Position numbers and translations under genes: made by a program. DNA of 64,000 nucleotides from Flaccisagitta enflata. Taxonomy: Eukaryota > Chaetognatha > Sagittoidea > Aphragmophora. Below the pieces are notes generated by a model that ran no database searches, was not told the DNA's origin, and was given only the letters and a program-made list of their open reading frames with translations. How positions within the stretch are numbered: the first letter of the stretch is position 1; the number at the start of each line of letters is the position of its first letter. The stretch covers positions 18,104,001 through 18,168,000 of the forward strand of contig OZ231127.1 in NCBI GenBank assembly GCA_965153355.1, written 5' to 3'. Positions 10,031 to 23,240 of this stretch are shown here, one piece after another.

Positions 10031-11650
10031 CGGAGCAAGATCGCGTGAAATTTGTCAGTCACATGCTTGGAGCATACCATTTAGCATCTTGGTTTTGAAG
10101 CCATCCCTCAGCAAGTGCTCAGCTGCACCCAAGTACTGTAATAAGTAATCCCTCTTGGGTTTTGACCACTTCTGTAGCCGGCTTGTGGAATACAAGCGTC
10201 AAATTTGAAAAGAAAAATCATAAAAAAATTCAAATCTCGCTACAATGTTCTATAAGTCATAATTTCTAGCTGTTGTTATGGCCAGAAAATGAACATTACT
10301 TCCTCTCCAGTGGACCAAACCCTTTCAGGGTATCACAAGGTTTGTACAAAAAAATTTGCCACCCCATGACTTAAGATTTTGGTTCCTTGATAAGAAGTTA
10401 TTTCAAATTTCCATTATTACAACAAGATATTAAAAAAAAGTAAAAAAAAAGGTTTGACCAAAAATTAGCATACTTCCCGATGTCGCAAGGTCATAAGATT
10501 TGAGAACTAGTTAGGGGGATACTTCAGCGGGTTACGTCTCAATTTTTGTCTTAATCGGGCTATTTTAAGACTCGATTTTGAAATTCTTTCTCTTGGCTTT
10601 ATGTCATTTCAGGATTTTAGAAAAAAACATTTTGAATTTTAAAAATTATGAATAATGAAATGGGTCAACAATTTTGCATTTTTAAAAACGTACGCACCTA
10701 GATAATTGATTTTAGTAGGTGCGTACGTTCTTTGTTTTTCCATTTTCTCATTTTCTATGCAAATTCATAATTTTTGATGAAAATAATCAGGTTTTGTTTC
10801 CTGTTGATAGTCAGGCAGCTTAATGGCAGAATCTAAAGTGTGGGGTCAAAATTGTCTAAAAGCTTTGGAATTTCTCTAATTCAGTATATTTTTTTGTGCT
10901 GAACCCATATCTGACCTCCGTTTTGAAACATTTTTTGAGCCTCCTTTTCAAAAATCCATTTTTTTGCAATTTTTGGGGTAAAAATGCACTTTTTGGCTTT
11001 TTGTCGCCTGGTTGCATTTTTTAGTCAAACCTAACAAGAACTGAAGTGAATACACAGTTTGAAAGAATCTGGTGGCCATACAGGGACTGTACATGGCTAA
11101 AAACAGGCTTAAAATGGCCCAAAAAAGCAAAAAACAGCATTTTTTCTAAAAATATCAGTGCTATTTAAAAATATTTTGTCAATCACTCTCAATTAAGTCC
11201 GAACTAAGTTAGATATACTCATTGAGAGCTTTTAAACCTTATTCAAAGGTCAATTTGGCCAAAAAAACAGGCTAAAACTAGGAAAGTCAACTTGGGTTTG
11301 TTCCTCGAAAGAGCGAGAGAAAATGCTATATCGGAATTTTCTCCCTGCGTTAGAATCGATCCCACGCGACAAATATGGAAGAATATTGTTCAAATGCAAT
11401 GAATATCATTCATTTTTGGCCAAAATCATGTCTGGGTGATTTTTTTTCTCCAAAAAATTTGAGTAAAAAATCAAAGAATTAAGGAAGTTTAAAATAAAGG
11501 GTTGTTATGGCTCAACTTTGGCGACGTGAGGTAACGTGAGCTGCATGTCATATCCCCAGAGTATGACCGATTCAAATCTGTTTTCATTTTCGCTCCATGA
11601 CAACGCGCGTTGACGCAATAAAAAAATCTTGAAAGAGTATGGGTCCGCGA
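10031..11650. other. No gene; AT-rich repeats
   Basis: No supported exon. At 11090-11290 AGGCTTAAAATGGCC-type words and CTCATTGAGAGCTTT match the repeat family at 14560-15080. Confidence 0.5.
10687..10729. repeat. Perfect 14-bp hairpin
   Basis: AACGTACGCACCTA at 10687-10700 and its exact complement at 10716-10729 with a 15-nt loop. The GCACCTA/TAGGTGC words also occur in one terminal-hairpin subfamily of the dispersed elements. No T-run follows, so it is not a terminator. Confidence 0.85.
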
Positions 11651-11655
11651 CTGGG

Positions 11656-11800
11656 GTCAAACGGCGATGTCAAACGGCGATGTCAAACGGCGTTGTCCAA
11701 CAGCGTTGTCCAACGGCGTTGTCCAACGGCGTTGTCCAACGGCGTTGTCCAACGGCGTTGTCCAACGGCGTTGTCCAATGGCGTTGTCCAACGGCGTTGT
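11656..11800. repeat. 13-bp minisatellite
   Basis: About 11 copies of AACGGCGTTGTCC. The first three units carry GATGTCA instead of GTTGTCC. The repeat is GC-rich in an AT-rich neighbourhood. Confidence 0.95.
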
Positions 11801-12049
11801 TAAACCGGTTGAAAAATGCATGTTTTTCACTTTTGGGCTGGTAGGCTAGTTGGGTGGTAGGCCAGTTTGGCCGGTAAGCATGCCAAAATCTTTATAAATC
11901 AAATTCATATGTTGAGTCCTTCCATTTCTGTGCCCATTGCCTTTGCATGAACATTAAGTGTTTGTCAAAAAACCTCAAGTAAGTTTTTCGGGGTCACTGG
12001 CTTGGAGGAGCAAAAAAAAAAGAAAAAGAAAAAAAATTGAAACACGGCA

Positions 12050-12345
12050 AATTTAGTCGCAGGTGGGTAGGTGCAGTGATGCGCGAGAACATTCAAGCAT
12101 TCTGGTAGTAGCGGCGATGCGAAAAATGCTGAAAATGACAAATGAGACTGACTGACAAACCAACCACTGGGCAGACCAAAAAGTGGCTCATAGAGTCATG
12201 TAGCACGTGATCGAAATTGAGGCTTGCGGGTGGGTAGGTGCAGTGATACAGGAGGCCATGCAGGCGCTCAGACTGGACCAGCGTAAAAAACCCGCAAAAA
12301 TTGAGGTACACGATGAACGGACTAACGTAGTGACCAACCGATGGA
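12050..12345 (+). mobile_element. Two adjacent degraded Helentron-like elements
   Basis: The first (about 12055-12212) has GTCGCAGGTGGGTAGGTGCA, a GACTGACTGAC block and AGAGTCATGTAGCACGTGA. The second (about 12225-12345) repeats TTGCGGGTGGGTAGGTGCAG and has GAACGGAC and GACCAACC tetranucleotides but no clean end. Confidence 0.6.
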
Positions 12346-12445
12346 TCAATGGCTCAATGGCTCAATAACCCTGATGCATCATGGCTTCCACTAACCTATT
12401 AGTATATCATCTCTCTTTCTATCAATCTATATATCAACCAACCAT

Positions 12446-12510
<65 letters not shown>

Positions 12511-12890
12511 ATGTGTGTGTGTACATGTGTGTGTGTGTACATGTGTGTGTGTGTACATGTGTGTGTGTGTGTACATGTGTGTGTGTGTACATGTGTGTGT
12601 GTACATGTGTGTGTGTACATGTGTGTGTTCGTGTGTGTGTGTACGTGTGTGTGTGTACATGTGTGTGTGTACATGTGTGTGAACATGCGTGTTTGTGTGT
12701 GTATGTGTACATGTGTGTGTGTTAAGGTGTGTGTGCGTTTACATGTGTGTGTGTGTGTTAATGTGTGTGTGCGTTTACATGTGTGTGTGTACATGTGTGT
12801 ACATGTGTGTGTACATAAGTGTGTGTACATGCATGTATACATGTGTGGGTGTCCATGTGCGTTTATGTGCGCATGTGCGCGTGTGTTTGG
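12446..12890. repeat. (GT)n with ACATG interruptions
   Basis: GT dinucleotide tract repeatedly interrupted by ACATG, giving a loose higher-order repeat of 10-16 bp. The Cys/Val and His/Thr open frames on both strands are compositional. Confidence 0.95.
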
Positions 12891-13280
12891 GTTTTCCTAA
12901 ACATCAGACTGTACAATTACAGCCACGGGTTCAACATGGACAAGCCTGGGCCAGGGCAACTGTTTCAATTTACGTTTTTCACTATTAAACATAGTCGGTA
13001 AATTACATGATTTCATAATTACAAAGAAACATTTCAAAATTACTCTTAAAAAAAAAGATAGAAATTAGCGTCTGCGACAGCGTAGTCAAAGGACAACCAG
13101 CCAGAAGTCCGGTATTTAGTACCCTTTTCTTCTTTTCGTAGTCGTTTTCGCGGATTTTTTCTTATTGCGGCCTGTTGTTGAAATAAACGTTTATGTGAAG
13201 AGCCAAGAGAACTTAGAAAACAAAACTACTTATTTACCACCCATTGAAATACTTTTTTTTAGTTGTGAACACGTAGCTTT

Positions 13281-13360
13281 ATAGGAGGCTTTGAATATCC
13301 GTCGGTCCGTCCATTCGTTGTTCCGATGGTCCGTCCGTCCGTCCGCAAAAAACGCGCATT
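13281..13360 (-). repeat. Tetranucleotide remnant of dispersed element
   Basis: TATAGGAGGCTTTG followed by GTCCGTCC-type tetranucleotides, the inverse of the usual ACGG block plus CCTCTTATA. Confidence 0.5.
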
Positions 13361-13378
13361 CGTGATGCTGCAGTTGCT

Positions 13379-13380
<2 letters not shown>

Positions 13381-13441
<61 letters not shown>
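13381..13441. repeat. (GT)n microsatellite
   Basis: Perfect GT run of about 60 bp. Confidence 0.95.
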
Positions 13442-13443
<2 letters not shown>

Positions 13444-13817
13444 CATTTTTGTCCGCGACGGAATATCATTCCGACGCGGACTATAATTCAAGGCGGGTGG
13501 GTGTATGCTAAATCTGGTGGAACACTAAGCTTTTGTAGAAGCGTTATGGAATATTTCAAAAAAGCATGATTATACCCCACTGTCCAAATAACTCCCTCTT
13601 TATAATTCACCTTTTTTGGCAATATTCACTTGTTCATGGCATAAGCCCTTCTTGCCCACCGTATCTGCGTAAGCGGGATTCGATTCACAGGGAGGCCTTC
13701 TAACACTCCAGCAATGCAATGGCACCTTGTGAGTATTTCATCAAAGCAGTTATTTTTCACTTCTTCAATTGATCTGTTACTTTATCAGGACATCGGACAG
13801 TTGTCCAATTTTCTCTC

Positions 13818-13900
13818 TCTCACACACACACACACACAGACACACACACACAGACACACAGACACACACACACACACACAGACACACACACACACACACA

Positions 13901-13993
<93 letters not shown>

Positions 13994-14003
13994 ACACACA
14001 CCT
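13818..14003. repeat. (CA)n microsatellite
   Basis: CA run with regular CAGACA interruptions in the first half and a pure run in the second half. Confidence 0.95.
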
Positions 14004-14559
14004 CTTAGCATCGACGTTGGCCCTGACGCATTTTCACGCCCAAACGCATCGTAGTCCAACAGTTCATTTATTCAAAAAACTCTGACGAAAGAAAAAAAAT
14101 CGAGAAAAAGAAAAGAAATTACAGCTAGTCAGGAAATGATAGAAGGGGAAGATGTCAGCAACGGATAATTTTACACCAACATTTTATGTTCGCTCCACTT
14201 ATGAATCATGAAAAAATCGTCAATAAACAGTGGATCATCATGAGCTGGGCTAGTTTCATCACTTTCGTGACTCTTACTATTGCAATACATATCCTGATTT
14301 TAGTCTTAACGTGTACAGAACAAAAAAGTAGAAAACAAAAATTGACCCCAGCCATACAAGGATAGGAAACTTTTTTCATCCCTTAAGTAAAGGGGTGACG
14401 CACCTTTTTATCAAAAAAAAAATTTCTAGTAGGGCTCGACCTGAAAGACGAGGTTTATCCCAGGCTGTCAGTAAAAGGACGACTTTGCCGCTTTCAGGCA
14501 GGATACTAGGCCCTGTTAAGGTCCCCCTGTAAAAAGATCTCATGATCGATAGGCCTTCT

Positions 14560-15085
14560 TAATCAAATAAATTATTGTCATTTAGAATTTTTTTGTTAAT
14601 CTCACTCAATCCAGCCAGAACTAGGTCAAATACACTCATTGAGAGTTTAGGACACTGATACAGGGGTCATAACAGGCCAAAAACAGGCCAAAAATGGCCT
14701 AAAATAGCCAAAATTGGCATTTTCATTAACTAGATCATTGTTATTTTGAATTTTTTCGCTTTTCTCACTCAATTCAGTCAGAATTCAGTCAGAATTAGGT
14801 CAATTTTACTCATTGAAAGCTTTGAACACTGATACGGGGGTCATAGCAGGCCAAAAACAGGCCAAAAATGACCTAACATGGCCAAAATTGGCATTTTCAT
14901 TATCAGACCATTGTTATTCTGAATTTTTTCGCTAATCTCCCTCGATTCAATCTGAACTAAGTCAAATAAACTCAATGAGAGCTTAAAAAATTGATATCGG
15001 GGCCTCAACAGGCCAAAAACAGGCCAAAGATGGCCTAAAATGGCCAAAATTTACTTTTTCATCTTAAAATTCATAATTGTTTGAA
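14560..15085. repeat. 165-175-bp AT-rich tandem repeat, three copies
   Basis: CAGGCCAAAAACAGGCCAAA occurs near 14672, 14847 and 15009. The blocks between share ATTGTTATT-TGAATTTTTT, CTCACTCAATTCAGTC and CTCATTGAGAGCTTT words. A diverged copy sits at 11050-11290. Not coding. Confidence 0.8.
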
Positions 15086-15089
15086 TTTT

Positions 15090-15792
15090 TTTGTAAATCT
15101 CACTATATCTAGCACTGTGCTTTTAAAACAAGTCTGAGTGAATAGCCGTATAACTGTGGGTTTTTCTGCATTTTTGAGCAGTATTGGGGTGTAAGAGCAT
15201 GTAACTAGCAAAAACAAAATCATTCCCCGAGCGCTTTTTGAGTAATCTTCAAAATAAAAAAATCGACCTAATTTCGATGCAGATTCTCCTGGGATGTGTT
15301 GACTAAATTTTTGATTCTGTATTGTTAATCTATGCAAAATTCCCTTTCATTTGATACGTCGCACTCTATACTTTTGCCAAGAATTAGAATTTTCATTTTT
15401 TGAGTCACCGTTATAAAAAAGTAACGGTGGCTCATAATATGAAAACTTAATTTCTATGACTATGAAAAAAATTGATATATTGCTGTTTGGATTATCAAGA
15501 CCAATTGGCGAGGGATCATTGGAACCAAACGCATAAAACCTATAAAAGATGGATGACAATGACTTAAGACTAGTACAAAAGAAAGAAAGAACGAAAGAAA
15601 GAAAGATAGAAAGAAAGAAAAAAAGAAAGAAAAAAAAAAGATAGGAAAAAAAAGTAAGAAAGTTGAAAAGCACAAAAATAGTAGACATTAAAATGTTAGT
15701 TGGATAGAAAGAAAAAAAAAGAAAAATAGAAAGAAAAAAAAAGAAAGAAGGAAAGAAAGAAAGAAAGATAGCAAGACAGCAAGGAAGAAAGA
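15090..15792. other. No gene; A/GAAA-rich tail
   Basis: No supported exon. From 15570 to 15792 the plus strand is AAAG/GAAA-rich low-complexity sequence. Confidence 0.6.
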
Positions 15793-15968
15793 AACAAGGC
15801 CGGATACACGGCTACCGAAGTCGCGTGCGGGTGGGCAGGGGCCATATTTGAGGTCACTAGACCATTTGGGCAGGAGCAGTGAGGTCCAAACATAAAAATC
15901 ACAAAAAAAGTAAAGTGTGACTGACCGACAAAGCGGGGTGTAGTCGCGTAACATGCGACTAAAAAGGG
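15793..15968 (+). mobile_element. Helentron-like short element, GTCGCG subfamily
   Basis: ACAAGGCCGGATACACGGCT, AGTCGCGTGCGGGTGGGCAG, TTTGGGCAGGAGCA, a GACTGACCGAC block, AAAGCGGGGTGTAG, and the terminal hairpin GTCGCG-TAACA-TGCGAC followed by TAAAA. Nearly complete. It ends about 35 bp before the 71-bp satellite. Confidence 0.8.
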
Positions 15969-16002
15969 AAAAAAAGAAAAAAATGATAACAAAGCATGGA
16001 GC

Positions 16003-19000
16003 ACACAGACCACCAAATCCCACCCTGATGGGAAATAAGCACCTAACGACACTTTATCCCGCTCAAGCCACCTACACAGACCACCAAATCCCACCCTGAT
16101 GGGAAATAAGCACCTAACGACACTTTATCCCGCTCAAGCCACCTACACAGACCACCAAATCCCACCCTGATGGGAAATAAGCACCTAACGACACTTTATC
16201 CCGCTCAAGCCACCTACACAGACCACCAAATCCCACCCTGATGGGAAATAAGCCCCCGACGACACTTTATCCCGCTCAAGCCACCTACACAGACCACCAA
16301 ATCCCACCCTGATGGGAAATAAGCCCCCGACGACACTTTATCCCGCTCAAGCCACCTACACAGACCACCAAATCCCACCCTGATGGGAAATAAGCCCCCG
16401 ACGACACTTTATCCCGCTCAAGCCACCTACACAGACCACCAAATCCCACCCTGATGGGAAATAAGCCCCTAACGAAACACTTTATCCGCTCAAGCCACCT
16501 ACACAGACCACCGAATCCCACCGATGGAAATAAGCACCTACCGACACTTTATCCCGCTCAAGCCACCTACACAGACCACCAAATCCCACCCTGATGGGAA
16601 ATAAGCACCTAACGACACTTTATCCCGCTCAAGCCACCTACACAGACCACCAAATCCCACCCTGATGGGAAATAAGCACCTAACGACACTTTATCCCGCT
16701 CAAGCCACCTACACAGACCACCGTCCACCTGATGGGAAATAAGCACCTAACGACATTATCCCGCTCAAGCCACCTACACAGACCAGCCGTCCACCTGATG
16801 GAAATAAGCACCTAACGACACTTTATCCCGCTCAAGCCTACCAGACCACCAAATCCTACACGATGGGAAATAAGCACCTATGACACTTTATCCGCTCAAG
16901 CCACCTACACAGACCACCAAATTCTACCCTGATGGGGAATAAGCACCTAACGACACTTTATCCCGCTCAAGCCACCTACACAGACCACCAAATCCCACCC
17001 TGATGGGAAATAAGCACCTAACGACACTTTATCCCGCTCAAGCCACCTACACAGACCACCAAATCCCACCCTGATGGGAAATAAGCACCTAACGACACTT
17101 TATCCCGCTCAAGCCACCTACACAGACCACCGTCCACCCTGATGGGAAATAAGCACCTAACCCCACTTTATCCCGCTCAAGCCACCTACACAGACCACCA
17201 GAAATCCCACCCTGATGAGAGGCAGCACCTAACGACACTTTATCCGCTCAGCCACCTACACAGACCACCAAATCCCACCTGATGGGAAATAAGCCCCTAA
17301 CGTACTTTATCCGCTCAAGCCACCTACAGACCACCAAATCCCACCTGATGGGAAATAAGCCCCTAACGACACTTTATCCCGCTCAAGCCACCTACACAGA
17401 CCACCAAATCCCACCTGATGGAAAATAAGCCCCTAACGACACTTTATCCGCTCAAGCCACCTACACAGACCACCAAATCCACACCCTGATGAAATAAGCA
17501 CCTAACGACACTTTATCCGCTCAAACCACCTACACAGACCACCAAATCTCACCCTGATGGGAAATAAGCACCTAACGACACTTTATCCCGCTCAAGCCAC
17601 CCCCACAGAGACCACCGTCCACCCTGATGGGAAATAAGCACCTAACGACGCTGTATCCCGCTCAAGCCACCTGCACAGACCACCAAATCCCACCCTGATG
17701 GGAAATTAGCCCCTAACGACACTTTATCCCGCTCAAGCCACCTACACAGACCACCAAATCCCACCCTGATGGGAAATAAGCACCTAACGACACTTTATCC
17801 CGCTCAAGCCACCTACACAGACCACCGTCCACCTGATGAAATAAGCTAACGACACTTTATCCCGCTCAAGCCACCTACACAGACCACCGTCCCACCCTGA
17901 TGGAAAATAAGCCCCTAACGACACTTTATCCGCTCAAGCCACCTACACAGACCACCAAATCCCACCCTGATGGGAAATAAGCCCCTAACGACACTTTATC
18001 CCGCTCAAGCCACCTACACAGACCACCAAATCCCACCCTGATGGGAAATAAGCCCCTAACGACACTTTATCCCGCTCAAGCCACCTACACAGACCACCAA
18101 ATCCCACCCTGATGGGCGATAGGCCCCTAACGACACTTTATCCCGCTCAAGCCACCTACACAGACCACCAAATCCCACCCTGATGGGAAATAAGCACCTA
18201 ACGACACTTTATCCCGCTCAAGCCACCTACACAGACCACCAAATCCCACCCTGATGGGAAATAAGCCCCTAACGACACTTTATCCCGCTCAAGCCACCTA
18301 CACAGACCACCAAATCCCACCCTGATGGGAAATAAGCACCTAACGACACTTTATCCCGCTCAAGCCACCTACACAGACCACCAAATCCCACCCTGATGGG
18401 AAATAAGCACCTAACGACACTTTATCCCGCTCAAGCCACCTACACAGACCAGCAAATCCCACCCTGATGGGAAATAAGCACCTAACGACATATCCGCTCA
18501 ATCAAGCCACTACACAGACCACCAAATCCCACCCTGATGGGAAATAAGCACCTAACGACACTTTATCCCGCTCAAGCCACCTACACAGACCACCAAATCC
18601 CACCCTGATGGGAAATAAGCACCTAACGACACTTTATCCCGCTCAAGCCACCTACACAGACCACCAAATCCCACCCTGATGGGAAATAAGCACCTAACGA
18701 CACTTTATCCCGCTCAAGCCACCTACACAGACCACCAAATCCCACCCTGATGGGAAATAAGCCCCTAACGACACTTTATCCCGCTCAAGCCACCTACACA
18801 GACCACCAAATCCCACCCTGATGGGAAATGAGCCCCTAACGACACTTTATCCCGCTCAAGCCACCTACACAGACCACCAAATCCCACCCTGATGGGAAAT
18901 AAGCCCCTAACGACACTTTATCCCGCTCAAGCCACCTACACAGACCACCAAATCCCACCCTGATGGGAAATAAGCCCCTAACGACACTTTATCGCTCAAG

Positions 19001-20818
19001 CCACCTACACAGACCACCAAATCCCACCTGATGGGAAATAAGCCCCTAGACACTTTATCCCGCTCAAGCCACCTACACAGACACCAAATCCACCCTGATG
19101 GGAAATAAGCACCTAGCGACACTTTATCCGGCTCAAATACTACCTGGGCCACCGTCCACCCTGATGAAATAAGCCCCTAACGACACTTTATCCGCTCAAG
19201 CCACCTACACAGACCACCAGTCCACCTGATGGAAATAAGCACCTAACGACGCTGCCGCTCAAGCCACCTACACAGACCACCGATCCCTGATGGGAAATAA
19301 GCACCTAGCGACTGTCCGCTCAGCCACCCTGCACAGACCACCGTCCACCTGATGAAATAAGCCCCTAACGACACTTTATCCGCTCAAGCCACCTACACAG
19401 ACCACCAAATCCCACCCTGATGGGAAATAAGCACCTAACGACACTTTATCCCGCTCAAGCCACCTACACAGACCACCAAATCCCACCCTGATGGGAAATG
19501 AGCACCTAACGACACTTTATCCCGCTCAAGCCACCTACACAGACCACCAAATCCCACCCTGATGGGAAATGAGCACCTAACGACACTTTATCCCGCTCAA
19601 GCCACCTACACAGACCACCAAATCCCACCCTGATGGGAAATGAGCACCTAACGACACTTTATCCCGCTCAGAAGCACCTACACAGACCTGGAAATCCCAC
19701 CCTGATGGGAAATGAGCACCTAACGACACTTTATCCCGCTCAAGCCACCTACACAGACCACCGTCCCACCTGATGGAAATGAGCACCCTAACGACGATCT
19801 TATCCCGCTCAAGCCACCTACACAGACCACCAAATCCCACCCTGATGGGAAATAAGCACCTAACGACACTTTATCCCGCTCAAGCCACCTACACAGACCA
19901 CCAAATCCCACCCTGATGGGAAATAAGCCCCTAACGACCTTTATCCCGCTCAAGCCACCTACAGACCACCAAATCCCACCCTGATAGGAAATAAGCACTA
20001 ACGACACTTTATCCGCTCAAGCCACCTACACAGACCACCGTCCCACCCTGATGGGAAAGGTAAGCACCTAACGACACTTTATCGCTCAAAAAGCCACCTG
20101 CACAGTTGCAAATCCCACCCTGATGGGAAATAAGCCCCTAACGACACTTTATCCCGCTCAAGCCACCTACACAGACCACCGAATCCCACCCTGATGGGAA
20201 ATAAGCCCCTAACGACACTTTATCCCGCTCAAGCCACCTACACAGACCACCGAATCCCACCCTGATGGGAAATAAGCCCCTAACGACACTTTATCCCGCT
20301 CAAGCCACCTACACAGACCACCAAATCCCACCTGATGGGAAATAAGCCCCTAACCACACTTTATCCCGCGCTCAAGCCACCTACAGACCACCAAATCCCA
20401 CCCTGATGAAATAAGCACCTAACGACACTTTATCCCGTCAGAAGCCACACAGACCGCAAATCCCACCTGATGGGAAATAAGCACCTAACGACACTTTATC
20501 CCGCTCAAGCCACCTACACAGACCACCAAATCCCACCCTGATGGGAAATAAGCACCTAACGACACTTTATCCCGCTCAAGCCACCTACACAGACCACCAA
20601 ATCCCACCCTGATGGGAAATAAGCCCCTAACGACACTTTATCCCGCTCAAGCCACCTACACAGAACCACCAAATCCCACCCTGATGGGAAATAAGCACCT
20701 AACGACACTTTATCCCCCTCAAGCCACCTACACAGACCACCAAATCCACCTGATGGGGAAGTAAGCACCTAACGACACTTTATCCGCTCAAACCACCTAC
20801 ACAGACCACCAAATCCTC
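16003..20818. repeat. 71-bp satellite, about 68 copies
   Basis: Tandem unit of 71 bp; landmarks in order are CACAGACCACCAAATCCCAC, CCTGATGGGAAATAAGC, CCCTAACGACACTTTATCCC and GCTCAAGCCACCTA. Main variants are AAGCACCTAACG, AAGCCCCTAACG and AAGCCCCCGACG. Most units are nearly identical. Decayed units with many 1-5 bp deletions cluster at about 16720-17480, 19000-19360, 20030-20110 and 20380-20480. Minus-strand open frames rich in GGLC are an artefact of the repeat. Confidence 0.97.
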
Positions 20819-21300
20819 CTAAGTGTTTATGTGCCTCCTACCCCTCACACTCCAATTTCAGTTTTTTTTTTTGTTCATTTCTATAAAAGAATTCTATTTC
20901 CTCTCTTCATGGCAAAAAGAATGACAAAATCATAATCAAAAGAATTACATTGGTTGTCAAAAAAGATATTTGCTAAAGTTACAATAGTGGAATTGCTTAC
21001 TTTTGTTTTCCATAGTAATGCAGGCAGATCTGGTACCCTTTTCCTTGAAAACAGTTCAAACTGCCTTATGCAAATTTCTTTGCATGGGACTAGAAACACT
21101 AAACAAGTGATGCGGGCCCACAATATTGTGGGGGATAGGTGGGTAGGGGCAGACAGCCACCATCCAAACTCAAGGACAATCTTAGAAATGCTTGATAACC
21201 TAAGCAAAACATTAAAACTACCTTAGTACCTACCTTCTTCAGGACAACTCAGCCAATGTAAAAACCATTGGAACATTTTTTGAAAAACTATAGGAATACT
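20819..21300. other. No gene; element fragment at 21105-21170
   Basis: No splice-supported exon. GATGCGGGCCCACAATATTG and GGTGGGTAGGGGCAG match, in the other orientation, the 5' module of the copies at 39360-39440 and 59413-59650. Confidence 0.5.
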
Positions 21301-21720
21301 ATAGGGCAAGTTGCACGGCAACAGTACAACTCTTAAACTTGAGGATAACTTTAAGACAATTCTTGGACAAATCTAGGACAACCCCAGAACGAATAAGGCT
21401 ACCTCTAGGACAACTAAAAAAACTTAAGGACAATTCTGACAACTTTAGGACAACTCCTTGCACATTCCTAAGACAACTAGGACAACACTAGGATAACAAA
21501 AACAACTCTAGAACAACTTTTGGACAACTTTTGGATAACTTTAGGACACTTTTAAGACAACTTGAGGATAACTCTAGGACATTTCACGGACATTTCAAGG
21601 ACATTTCAAGGACATCACAAGGACAATATAAGGACTCCTCATTGGCAACTTTAAGACAAGTCTAAAACAAGTACTGTAGGATAACTCGATTAACCCAAGG
21701 AAATTCCAGGAAAACCCAAA
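21300..21720. repeat. Degenerate AGGACAACT minisatellite
   Basis: About 30 loosely spaced copies of (T)AGGACAA(C)T-like 9-12 bp words, with GGACATTTCA variants near 21590. Confidence 0.75.
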
Positions 21721-22245
21721 GCTAATTTCCATATGAGTGATCCTTCCATATTTAAGGCTGAAAGGGATGCGAAATTTCTCCCTGATCATAATGTAGCTTT
21801 GAAAAGCGCTCCTAATTGCATTTATCACCAAATGACATCAGTTTATGCTTGGCAAAAAAATACTTGATAAAAGAGAGGAAATAACAAATATCTCTTAGGC
21901 TAATTTGTAGAATTGGGTAAAAAGAAATCAAGCTCGTTCTCTGCTTAAACTCAAAAGCGCAATTGCGCGCATTAGATCTAGCTCCGCATTCCGACCACGG
22001 AGGATTAGGTGCTACCGCCAATGCGCAAAACGCGTAACTCTAGAAAACCGGTGAACTTTTGTGAATCTCTATATTTTCTATGTATTTTACATAATGTTTT
22101 TATCATTATTTATATACTAAACACAATTTCGAAATGATTTTTTTGCAGATATGAACCAAACTGGGTTAGTAGAAGTGGAAAACAGCACTATTGTAGTAGG
22201 TTTCAAATAGTCGTGTCCATTACTTATTTCCCATCACGGCTCTCT
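21721..22245. other. No gene seen
   Basis: AT-rich sequence without recognisable exon, repeat or RNA gene. Confidence 0.5.
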
Positions 22246-22335
22246 GTGGAGCATGGCCAAAACAAGTTGCAGACGGGTGGGCAGGGGCGGGAATTTGCGT
22301 TTTTGCACTTTTACATGGCCAGGCTAAACTGGAGT
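22246..22335 (+). repeat. 5' module of the dispersed element
   Basis: CATGGCCAAAACAAGTTGCA then GACGGGTGGGCAGGGGCGGG matches the start of the GTTGCG subfamily. No ACGG block or terminal hairpin follows. Confidence 0.55.
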
Positions 22336-22427
22336 TTGGAATTCAAAGGGTTAAAATACGAAACTTGGGTCTAGTGACTTGGAATACAGCATAGAAGGCG
22401 GAAATGTTAGGATTGGAGGCTTTGTTT

Positions 22428-22428
22428 C

Positions 22429-22460
<32 letters not shown>

Positions 22461-22660
22461 CTGATATAACAATAATAGGTGGTGTAGTGATTATGACTGG
22501 GGTCAAATAGCTAAGTTCCGATCAATAATACCAATGGTAACAACAACAACAATAACAACAACAACAACCACAACAACAAAAACAATGATGACCGAGATGA
22601 GGACATGAACAGCAACAAAAACAACAACAACAACAACAGCAACAACAACAGTAACAACTA
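22428..22660. repeat. (AAC)n microsatellites
   Basis: Three AAC tracts (22428-22460, 22540-22575, 22610-22655) separated by short unique spacers. Confidence 0.9.
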
Positions 22661-22684
22661 CCACGTCATTTTAACAATTGTGAA

Positions 22685-22765
22685 TGATTGAATGAATAAT
22701 TGATTGAATGATTGAATGAATGAATGAATGAATGAATGAATGAATGAATGAATGAATGAATGAAC
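22685..22765. repeat. (GAAT)n microsatellite
   Basis: TGAATGAATGAA run of about 45 perfect bp plus diverged flank. Confidence 0.95.
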
Positions 22766-23045
22766 AGCTGTGTGATAACAATCATGATTACGTTAATGTA
22801 TGGACGATTGCTGAATGTTTAATTGCAAGACAATATCTCATAGAAAAGAAACCGTTTTATGACAAGATGCAAAATAAGCAAAAAATGTTTGTTTTCTGTA
22901 CTTATTTTGCATAAAATTATATATGACAGTAAAAAATTACATAAAAAATGTTTTATTATATGTTATTTACTTATCAAAAATATATCAAGGGCATTTTAAA
23001 ACATTTCCTGATGCAGATAACTAAATTCTTAGACCTTGGTGAATG

Positions 23046-23240
23046 CCAAATTTCACGCGATCTTGCACTGTGTCGCATAGACTGATTTTGAGAGAATGGG
23101 TTACGGACGGACAGACGGCCCAACACACCCTCTGTTATAATAATGGTTACGGGTGGTTACTGAGTGTGTGGGAGTGCATGGGTTACGGACGGACGGCCCG
23201 AGACACCATCTTATAGAGATGCGAGGACGCATCTAAAAAA
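23046..23240 (+). mobile_element. Solitary relative of the 119-bp array unit
   Basis: Begins CCAAATTTCACGCGATCTTG, then CATAGACTGATTTTGAGAGA, an ACGGACGGACAGACGG block, TAATAATGGTTACGGGTGGT, a second ACGG block, and ends with the hairpin AGATGCG-AGGA-CGCATCT and TAAAA. The first module also occurs inverted at the end of the 9230-10030 array, so this may be the progenitor structure. Confidence 0.75.

Noticed and set aside
12399-12900. Cys/Val and His/Thr repeat proteins on both strands
   Set aside because: GT/CA dinucleotide repeat read in frame; mirror frames on both strands show it is compositional.
16285-20768. GGLC-repeat proteins on the minus strand of the 71-bp satellite
   Set aside because: 71 is not divisible by three, so frames only persist where indels happen to compensate; a satellite explains them fully.
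16003-20818. CRISPR array
   Set aside because: The whole 71-bp unit repeats without unique spacers, in a eukaryotic context with no cas genes.
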